This document shows positions 26,282 through 32,180 of a stretch of DNA of 34,852 nt, in pieces (position 1 is the stretch's first letter; every line of letters starts with the position of its first letter). The translations under genes and the position numbers were made by a program. The notes below the pieces were generated by a model. That model had not been told where the DNA came from. It ran no database searches and was given only the letters and a program-made list of their open reading frames with translations. The DNA comes from an uncultured Anaerolineae bacterium (GTDB lineage Bacteria > Chloroflexota > Anaerolineae > Promineifilales > Promineifilaceae). The stretch covers positions 1-34,852 of the forward strand of contig CALEAD010000043.1 of the NCBI GenBank assembly GCA_937943625.1, read 5' to 3'.

Positions 26282-27217
26282 ATGGCGCAAATTTTGGTTT
26301 CAGGGTTGATCAACATCGAAACGACGCTGCGCGTGGATGGCTTTCCTTTGCCCTATGCGCCAGTGCATTATCCCTTCTAGGGCGTGCGCAGCACTGTCTC
26401 TGGCGTCGGGTATAACATTACCAGGGCGCTCACCACGCTGGGACATGAGGTACGCTTTCTTTCGCAGGTGGGGGCTGACCTGGCAGGGGAAATGGTGAGG
26501 CAGGCGATGGCTGCAAGCGGCACAGAGGTTGCGGGGGTGTTGCCAACGCTGCAAGAGACGCCGCAATCAGTTATTTTGTATGCTGGGGCAGGGCAGCGGC
26601 AAATTCACGTGGACCTGAAGGATGCCCAGGAACGGCCGTATCCCCCCCACCTCTTTACTGTAGCCCTGGCGCCCTGCGAATTGGCCGTGTTGTGTAACGT
26701 GAACTGGAATCGGCCGTTTTTGCCCCAGGCACGCCAGGCGGGAAAGCTGGTGGCCACTGACGTACACACCATCCACGAGCTAGATGACCCGTACAACCGT
26801 GACTTCATGGCCGCAGCGCATATCTTATTCATGAGCAACGAACGCCTGCCATGTGTCCCGGCGGAATGGGCCAAACGCCTGCAACAACGGTACGGCACAC
26901 CCATCATTGTGATTGGCCTGGGGCAGGCAGGGGCCATGCTGGCGGTGCTGGCAGACGAGTGCCTGGTAGAAATTCCGGCCGTGTATACACGTCCGGTGGT
27001 CAATACCATTGGCGCGGGGGATGCCCTCTTTTCTGCTTTTTTGCATAGCTACCTGCACACACGTGACCCCTATCAGGCGCTGCAAACGGCCGTTGTTTTT
27101 GCCTCCTATAAAATTGGTGCGGCTGGCGCTGCCGAAGGCTTTTTGCGCGCCAATGAGTTGGCAGCGTGGGCGCAGCGCCAACTGCCTGCCTTGCCCCTGG
27201 GAAAATTTCACGCATAA
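26282..27217 (+). pseudogene. PfkB-family carbohydrate/nucleoside kinase, interrupted by in-frame TAG
   Basis: From the ATG at 26282 (AGGA 8 bases upstream) the frame gives MAQILVSGLINIETTLRVDG, a typical PfkB first strand with its substrate-site Asn. It reaches a TAG at 26378-26380 and then continues in the same frame for 279 codons. The rest has STVSGVGYNITRALTTLGHE, the NTIGAGDALFSAFLHSYL signature-2 motif with catalytic Asp, and a normal C-terminus. Total length of about 311 matches the family. CAG-to-TAG or a similar single change would explain the stop. Restart at the GTG at 26384 would lack the N-terminal strands. Sequencing error, amber read-through and real gene loss are all open. 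The substrate is unknown. Confidence 0.75.
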
Positions 27218-27294
27218 TTCCTGAAAGCAAGGTGCAGCAAGACAGGCTCACCCTTTACAATTAACGCTGTACAAGTAGCCACCAGGCCTGCAGG

Positions 27295-27313
27295 AAAACC
27301 CAAGGGGGTTTTT
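27295..27313 (+). terminator. Weak intrinsic terminator after the PfkB kinase gene
   Basis: AAAACCC and GGGTTTT pair in a 7-bp stem around AAGG and are followed by one more T. The stem is AT-rich and the T-run short, so this is only a candidate. Confidence 0.4.
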
Positions 27314-27363
27314 CAACACGATGGCGTCTTGACCGCCAGCGGGCAAAACGCCCTTCGAGTTTT

Positions 27364-29127
27364 ATGGTAGACGTCTCTTGCCGTAACAAACATGCTATGA
27401 ACCAAAAAATAACCAGCCAACAAGCACGACTGGCTGCCCTCTACGAAGTCAGCTCGCAACTCGGCGCCTCGCTCGACCTTTCTGAAGTGCTCAATCAGGT
27501 TATGGATGCCATCATCAAGCTGACCGGCGCCGAACGGGGATTCTTGATGCTATTTGACGACGTCAACGGCCGTTTGCGCATCATGGCTGCGCGCAACGTA
27601 GACCAAAAAACCATAGACGAAACCTCCATGCAAATCAGCCGCACCGTCGTCGAGCGCACCACCACAATGGGAGAGAGCATCCTGACCAACAATGCCCAGG
27701 AAGATGAGCGCTTCGCCGAACAGCAAAGCGTAATTGGTTACCAATTGCGTTCCATCATGTGTGCCCCCCTACGCGCACGCGGGCGCATCATTGGCGCCGC
27801 CTACGTAGACAATCGGCTCTTCACGGGCGTCTTTCAGCAAGAAGACCTCGATTTACTAAGCGCCTTCGCCAATCAGGCCGCCATCGCCATCGAAAACGCG
27901 CGCCTCTTCACCCAAACCGATCAAGCCCTCGACCGGCGCGTGCAAGAGCTTTCCCTTTTTCAGCGAATTGACCAACAGCTAAACAAATCGCTCGATTTGA
28001 ACCGCGTACTCAGCCTGGCGCTGGACTGGTCTCTTACGCATACCGGGGCGCAGGGCGGCTCTATTGGCCTGATAGAACGCAGCGAAGAGACCGGAGCCCC
28101 CACGCTCAAACTGCTGATCCATAAAGGCAGTCACGAATTGACCGCAGACACCCTCGTTCCGGCCACGCACCCCACTCTTAGCCAGGTACTGCAAACAAAA
28201 AAATCTATCTTCTCCGCCAACGTGAAAGCAGAACAGGCCATAGATGGTTTCCGAGCCGCTGAACAATTGGCCGTGCCCATCTTGCGCGAGGGGCAGATCA
28301 TCGGCCTGATCACCCTGGAAAGCGAACACAGAGGGGCTATTGATGCAGAAGATGTGGCTTTTGTGGAGCGATTGGCCGACCGCACGGCCGTTGCCCTGGA
28401 AAACTCTCGACTCTACGAGCAAATAAAAGCTGCCAACAAAGCCAAAAGCGAGTTCATCTCCCTGGTCACACACGAGCTGCGCCTGCCTATGACCACCATC
28501 AAAGGATACACAGACCTGATGCTCAGCGGCATGGGCGGTGAGCTAAATGATCAGCAAAAACAGTTTCTGGAAGTCATTCGCCGCAATTTGGAGCGCATGA
28601 GTCGCCTCATCGGCGACTTGGCAGACATTAACCGCATTGAAGCAGGAAAGATGAAGTTTGAAAACAAAGCATTCTTCATTCAGGATGTGGTCGCCGACGT
28701 GGTCGAAGGAATGCAAAAAGCGATTGCCAGCCGCCAGCAGAACCTAACAGTAAACGTGCCTGACAGCCTGCCTGCGGTTTACGCAGACCCGGCGCGCATC
28801 AATCAGGTCATCTCCAATTTGTTGAGCAATGCGCATAAATATACATCTGAGCACGGCTCTATCCGGGTGAGCGCCGAACTGAACGGCTCGTGCGTGCGCA
28901 TAGCTGTCACCGACAACGGATTAGGTATCTCAGCCGAAGACCAAAAACGCCTCTTTACCCAATTCTTTCGCGCCGATACGCGCGAGGTGCGGGCACAACA
29001 GGGGTGGGGGCTTGGTCTTTCTATTGTCAAAAAGATAGTAGAGGCGCAGGGAGGAGAGATTACTTTTACCAGCGAATTGGGCAAGGGCAGCCAGTTTGCC
29101 TTTACTTTGCCCCTGGCAAAGGCGTGA
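27364..29127 (+). CDS. GAF-GAF sensor histidine kinase
   Basis: A 587-residue soluble kinase without membrane segments. GAF1 covers about 30-175 ([20 protein letters not shown] at its start) and GAF2 about 205-350. HisKA has H370 in [20 protein letters not shown]. HATPase_c carries [34 protein letters not shown] and [21 protein letters not shown] domains suggest a small-ligand, redox or light input. The start is uncertain: ATG 27364 or ATG 27397, and neither has a clear Shine-Dalgarno. No response regulator is next to it. The nearest receiver domain is in the hybrid kinase 6 kb upstream, which could be a partner (speculative). Confidence 0.88.
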   Translation: MVDVSCRNKHAMNQKITSQQARLAALYEVSSQLGASLDLSEVLNQVMDAIIKLTGAERGFLMLFDDVNGRLRIMAARNVDQKTIDETSMQISRTVVERTTTMGESILTNNAQEDERFAEQQSVIGYQLRSIMCAPLRARGRIIGAAYVDNRLFTGVFQQEDLDLLSAFANQAAIAIENARLFTQTDQALDRRVQELSLFQRIDQQLNKSLDLNRVLSLALDWSLTHTGAQGGSIGLIERSEETGAPTLKLLIHKGSHELTADTLVPATHPTLSQVLQTKKSIFSANVKAEQAIDGFRAAEQLAVPILREGQIIGLITLESEHRGAIDAEDVAFVERLADRTAVALENSRLYEQIKAANKAKSEFISLVTHELRLPMTTIKGYTDLMLSGMGGELNDQQKQFLEVIRRNLERMSRLIGDLADINRIEAGKMKFENKAFFIQDVVADVVEGMQKAIASRQQNLTVNVPDSLPAVYADPARINQVISNLLSNAHKYTSEHGSIRVSAELNGSCVRIAVTDNGLGISAEDQKRLFTQFFRADTREVRAQQGWGLGLSIVKKIVEAQGGEITFTSELGKGSQFAFTLPLAKA

Positions 29128-29183
29128 ACGTTTAAGACAAATGGGAATGAGTGGAGAAGTTTAATGTAAATTCTGTGTAAGAT

Positions 29184-29214
29184 TGCTCGTTTAGCAGCAA
29201 GCGTGGAGTATAAT
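29184..29214 (+). promoter_or_regulatory. Promoter-like site directly before the 29216 gene
   Basis: A consensus TATAAT at 29209-29214 ends one base before the ATG, with TTGCTC (29184-29189) 19 bases upstream. If it is used, the RNA would start at about 29221-29222, that is at the second in-frame ATG (29222), giving a leaderless mRNA. A GGAG at 29205-29208 could instead be a ribosome-binding site for ATG 29216 on a longer transcript. Confidence 0.4.
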
Positions 29215-29215
29215 C

Positions 29216-29539
29216 ATGGCTATGGACGAATCTGTGCAAGGATACAAACTGCTGCTAAGTTATGACATTCCGCCGCAATCTACGCAAGACTATTACCAGT
29301 TTGTCATGGGGCAGTATGTACCGGCCATGCAGGCAATGGGCTTTCAGATGAGCGAGGCGTGGCACACGGCGTATGGCAATGCCCCCAACCGCCTGATTGG
29401 CTTTGTCTGCCGCAACCGACAAACGGTGGATGACCTTCTGGCCAGTGAAACGTGGCAAGAACTGAACAAACAGCTAGAGCAGTTCGTTACCGACCTCTCG
29501 TACAAGGTCATTCCCTATCGGGGTGGGTTTCAACTGTAA
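29216..29539 (+). CDS. Small conserved-looking protein of unknown function
   Basis: A 107-residue soluble protein; I do not recognise the family. Its pattern of an N-terminal strand (YKLLLSYDIP), a helix with repeated aromatic residues (DYYQFVMGQYVPAMQAMGF), strands (AWHTAYGNAPNRLIGFVCRN) and a second helix (SETWQELNKQLEQFV) is compatible with a ferredoxin-like dimeric alpha/beta barrel as in NIPSNAP or ABM proteins. That is inference only. It is preceded by GGAG 7 bases from the first ATG. It follows the GAF-kinase by 88 bases. Start 29222 is equally possible. Confidence 0.6.
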   Translation: MAMDESVQGYKLLLSYDIPPQSTQDYYQFVMGQYVPAMQAMGFQMSEAWHTAYGNAPNRLIGFVCRNRQTVDDLLASETWQELNKQLEQFVTDLSYKVIPYRGGFQL

Positions 29540-29589
29540 CCAGCCAGGCGGGCGGGTTGAAATGCTGACCGGCTGACAGGCCAAACTGC

Positions 29590-30381
29590 TTATCTTCCCT
29601 GCCAGCGGGGCGGCCGTTTTTGCATGAACGCCTGCGCCCCCTCCATAAAATCGGCGCTGCTGAACAACTGGCTTTGCGCCCATCCTTCCAGCAACAGCCC
29701 CCGGTCTACATCAGCTAATCCATCAATCACCCGCTTGGCCATGCCCACGGCCAGGGGCGCGGCCTGGCTGATTTCCGCCACCAGTTCGGCCGCTTTGCTT
29801 TCTAGCCCGGCCTCAGGCAACACGTAGTTGAGCAGCCCCCACGCTTCTGCTTGTGCCGCCTCTATTTGCCGCCCGGTGAAGATGAGTTCTTTGGCGCGCG
29901 CGGGGCCAAGCAGGCGCGTCAGGCGCGTTGTGCCGCCTACGTCGGGAATGATCCCCAGGCGCGTCTCTGGCAGCCCCAGCCTGGTGCCCTCGGCAGCAAT
30001 TCGTATGTCGCAGGCCAGCGCCAGCTCTAAGGCCAGCCCCAGGCAGTAGCCATGCAGCAGGGCAATGGTGGGCAGTTCCAGCCGCTCCAGGCGGGTGAGG
30101 ATGGCCTGGAATTCGTCGGTGATGCTGCGCATGCGCGTTTGCCAGTGGGGGCCGTAGGCTTGCGCCAGCCCCAGCAGGGCGCTGACGTCTATGCCGGCAG
30201 AAAAGGCGCTGCCTACGCCGCGAATGAGGACGGCACGCAAATTAGGGGTACGGTTGGCGGTGGCTACGGCCGTTTCCAGCCCGCGCAGCATCTCTAGATT
30301 GATGGCGTTTCGTTTTTCCGGTCGGTTCAGCACAATCTCGTATACGGTGTCATGTTGTTGGGTCAGGATCAGGTCGGTCAT
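29590..30381 (-). CDS. Enoyl-CoA hydratase/isomerase family protein
   Basis: A crotonase-fold enzyme of 263 residues. The N-terminal LNRPEKRNAINLEML and the oxyanion-hole segment FSAGIDVSAL are typical. The two catalytic glutamates of hydratases appear present in GYCLGLALELALACD and GLPETRLGIIPDVGG. It would hydrate trans-2-enoyl-CoA esters, probably in fatty-acid or branched-chain catabolism; the substrate is undetermined. GGAG sits 5 bases before the ATG. It lies 42 bases downstream of the alpha/beta hydrolase and may share its transcript. Confidence 0.88.
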   Translation of the reverse strand: MTDLILTQQHDTVYEIVLNRPEKRNAINLEMLRGLETAVATANRTPNLRAVLIRGVGSAFSAGIDVSALLGLAQAYGPHWQTRMRSITDEFQAILTRLERLELPTIALLHGYCLGLALELALACDIRIAAEGTRLGLPETRLGIIPDVGGTTRLTRLLGPARAKELIFTGRQIEAAQAEAWGLLNYVLPEAGLESKAAELVAEISQAAPLAVGMAKRVIDGLADVDRGLLLEGWAQSQLFSSADFMEGAQAFMQKRPPRWQGR

Positions 30382-30394
30382 GGTTTCTCCGTAA

Positions 30395-30435
30395 CTAGAG
30401 CAAGAGCGAGAGTGGCTCTTCCTCTAGCTCTCGCT
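30395..30435. other. Nested inverted repeats between hydrolase and hydratase genes
   Basis: AGCGAGAG (30405-30412) and CTCTCGCT (30428-30435) form an 8-bp stem, followed by TTT on the plus strand. CTAGAG (30395-30400) and CTCTAG (30422-30427) offer an alternative fold. It overlaps the hydrolase stop codon. It may attenuate read-through into the hydratase gene, but no T-run follows on the minus strand. Confidence 0.35.
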
Positions 30436-31251
30436 TTTCACCAGGTAATTATGAATGATGGCGGCCAGGTGCAACGGCCGTTCCATCGTCACCATGTGCC
30501 CCGCATCCTCCACCTCTACAAACGTGGCGCCCGGCTGCAGCTGCTGCCAGAGCTGCCACGGCTGCGGGTAAAGGGTATCTGATTCCGCCGCGCGAATGGC
30601 CAGCGTGGGATGCGCCAGGCGCGGAATATCCCGCCACACCGTCAGCGGTGGATGGCTGTAAATTTGCGCCTCCCATTCGCGAGGATAGGCAAGCACATAG
30701 CCGTTTTCTCCTGGACGCGTGGCGTGATTGACATAATCCCAAAGCACCTCGTCACTCCAGCGGCGAAAGACCTCTTTGCGGCGAAAGCGGTCAAAGGCTT
30801 CCTGGCGGCTGACCCAATGGCGGCGGCGATGCAGGGCGTTCTGCACCAACGGCATCAGCGCCACAGCCTCCGGATTAGCCGCACTCGCCTGTAAGATGTG
30901 GGGTGGCAAAAACACAGGTTCAATCAACACCAAAACGCGAAACAATTTTGGGCGGCGCAAAGCGGCAAACATGGTAGCCACCGCGCCCATGGAGTGCCCC
31001 ACGCCGATGATCTGTTGTAATCCCTGCTGATCGAGAAAGTGAATCAGGTCGTCGGCAAAGAGCTGCCAGTCGGTCATTTCACGGGGGTTGGCATGTGGCC
31101 ACAACGGCCGTTGCTGCATCGCCAGCACGCGGTAATGGGGGCGCAGTTCGTTGATAAACAGCCGGTAGCTGCCCGGCGGGTAGCCGTTGGCGTGGGCAAA
31201 GTGCAGCAGCGGTCCTTCACCGCCAAAGTCCAGGTAAGGGATGGGTGTCAT
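30424..31251 (-). CDS. Alpha/beta hydrolase
   Basis: A 275-residue alpha/beta-hydrolase-fold enzyme. The oxyanion region HFAHANGYPPGSY is near residue 18, the nucleophile elbow is GVGHSMGA with S87, an acid lies near AAESDTLYP, and the catalytic His is in EDAGHMVTMERP. It probably acts as an esterase or similar on small molecules; the substrate is unknown. It has no signal peptide, so it is cytoplasmic. Its ATG overlaps the vapC stop codon in ATGA, so it is likely translated by coupling to the toxin gene, an unusual third member for a toxin-antitoxin operon. Confidence 0.85.
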   Translation of the reverse strand: MTPIPYLDFGGEGPLLHFAHANGYPPGSYRLFINELRPHYRVLAMQQRPLWPHANPREMTDWQLFADDLIHFLDQQGLQQIIGVGHSMGAVATMFAALRRPKLFRVLVLIEPVFLPPHILQASAANPEAVALMPLVQNALHRRRHWVSRQEAFDRFRRKEVFRRWSDEVLWDYVNHATRPGENGYVLAYPREWEAQIYSHPPLTVWRDIPRLAHPTLAIRAAESDTLYPQPWQLWQQLQPGATFVEVEDAGHMVTMERPLHLAAIIHNYLVKSES

Positions 31252-31655
31252 TCAGGAGTAACCAAATGCAAGGTGGGGAAATAGGTTTGGTATCTGCGCG
31301 CATCCCGCGTCATTAAGGGCATGTTCAACACAGCCGCGTGCGCGCCGATAAAGAAATCTGGTAAAGGCAGCGATTTTGTGCCTCCACTCTGCCGGTAACG
31401 CAAAAAGACTTTTCCGGCCAAAAACAGCACCTCCTTCGGCAGCGTCAGCATCTCAAATCCGGCTCTGCTAATTGCCTCTTCCAGTTCCTCAATCCGCGCA
31501 AAGCCAATAGACAGTTCCGCATAAATGATCGGATTGATATACAGAGCGCCGGCACCATCGTATTGGGTCAACATCCTCTCGGACCAATTTGCCCAAACAG
31601 GATCATCTAGAAAGAGATCGAGAATGACGTTCGTGTCTACCAGAATACCATTCAT
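31248..31655 (-). CDS. vapC: PIN-domain ribonuclease toxin (VapC-like)
   Basis: A 135-residue PIN domain. The metal-binding acidic residues are visible: D7 in ILVDTNVILDLF, a mid-domain Glu in the ELEEAI helix, Asp in LPDFFIGAHA and Asp in LMTRDARRYQTYFP. VapC toxins cut tRNA or rRNA and are held inactive by VapB. The antitoxin gene lies upstream but with a 72-base gap, wider than usual; a clear Shine-Dalgarno is lacking. The stop overlaps the hydrolase start (ATGA). Nothing suggests truncation. Confidence 0.88.
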   Translation of the reverse strand: MNGILVDTNVILDLFLDDPVWANWSERMLTQYDGAGALYINPIIYAELSIGFARIEELEEAISRAGFEMLTLPKEVLFLAGKVFLRYRQSGGTKSLPLPDFFIGAHAAVLNMPLMTRDARRYQTYFPTLHLVTPE

Positions 31656-31727
31656 TGCTGATAGTAACAGGCAACACGTGCAGCTATTGGCCCCAAAGCT
31701 GCATGTGCCGGAGCTTTCATGGTGTGT

Positions 31728-31955
31728 TTACCCCTCTGACCGCGTTAACGCCATGATTTCTGCGGTACTCATTTTCACAGTAGCAATACCGCGCAGCGCG
31801 GCAAAGCGATTGGCGGCAGGTTGTCCGTTTCGCTTCACCAGGTAAACGCGGCCATCATCTGCAACAACAAAATCCACCTCGCTTTGGCTCCTGATGCCCA
31901 GCTTTTGGCGAATTTCTATTGGAATCGTAACCTGTCCTTTGCTTGTAACGCGCAT
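31728..31955 (-). CDS. vapB: AbrB/SpoVT-type antitoxin (VapB-like)
   Basis: A 75-residue protein. Its N-terminal MRVTSKGQVTIPIEIRQKLG is the classic swapped-hairpin AbrB DNA-binding fold, and the C-terminal tail (RFAALRGIATVKMSTAEIM) is the usual toxin-wrapping part. It should bind VapC and repress the operon. AGGAGG lies 5 bases before the ATG. The likely promoter and a palindromic operator candidate are about 175-225 bases upstream. Confidence 0.9.
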   Translation of the reverse strand: MRVTSKGQVTIPIEIRQKLGIRSQSEVDFVVADDGRVYLVKRNGQPAANRFAALRGIATVKMSTAEIMALTRSEG

Positions 31956-31982
31956 CTAAACCTCCTGGCAAATACACCTTTA

Positions 31983-32078
31983 CTGGACACTGGCGTTTTT
32001 GCTGGCTGCCAGAGTGGTGCGATTTGCCAAATCGCGTTACGGCACCAGAGGTCAGCTCAAATTTCGCCAGACTCCAGT
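31983..32078 (-). other. Structured vapB leader: nested inverted repeats
   Basis: CTGGACACTGGCG (31983-31995) and CGCCAGACTCCAG (32064-32076) pair at 11 of 13 positions. They enclose two further hairpins: CTGGC/GCCAG (32002-32012) and GCGATTTG/CAAATCGC (32019-32035). The whole lies between the predicted vapB transcription start and the vapB ATG. It may fold as an RNA element or be a degenerate mobile repeat. Confidence 0.45.
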
Positions 32079-32127
32079 GGCAAAATAATTTGGTAAACAT
32101 GCAGCAGTAGGTGATGGTTTTGTAAGA

Positions 32128-32144
32128 GTATTACCTGGTAATAC
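32128..32144. promoter_or_regulatory. Perfect palindrome at the vapBC transcription start (candidate operator)
   Basis: GTATTACC-T-GGTAATAC has 8-bp arms around one base. It begins one base downstream of the predicted vapB start site, a position where a repressor would block initiation or escape. Self-repression by VapB or VapBC is the family norm; binding here is inferred. Confidence 0.55.
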
Positions 32145-32151
32145 CAGCTTG

Positions 32152-32180
32152 ATTTTACTTCTAACAGGCTCAACGGTCAA
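32152..32180 (-). promoter_or_regulatory. Sigma70-type promoter for vapBC
   Basis: On the minus strand TTGACC (32180-32175), a 17-base spacer and TAAAAT (32157-32152), each hexamer matching consensus at five of six positions. The -35 box overlaps the helicase stop codon. The predicted start is about 32145, giving a leader of roughly 190 bases. Confidence 0.65.

Noticed and set aside
31983..32078. Integron attC site
   Set aside because: No clear GTTRRRY/RYYYAAC core pair at the ends, and no integrase or cassette array nearby; kept only as a structured leader.
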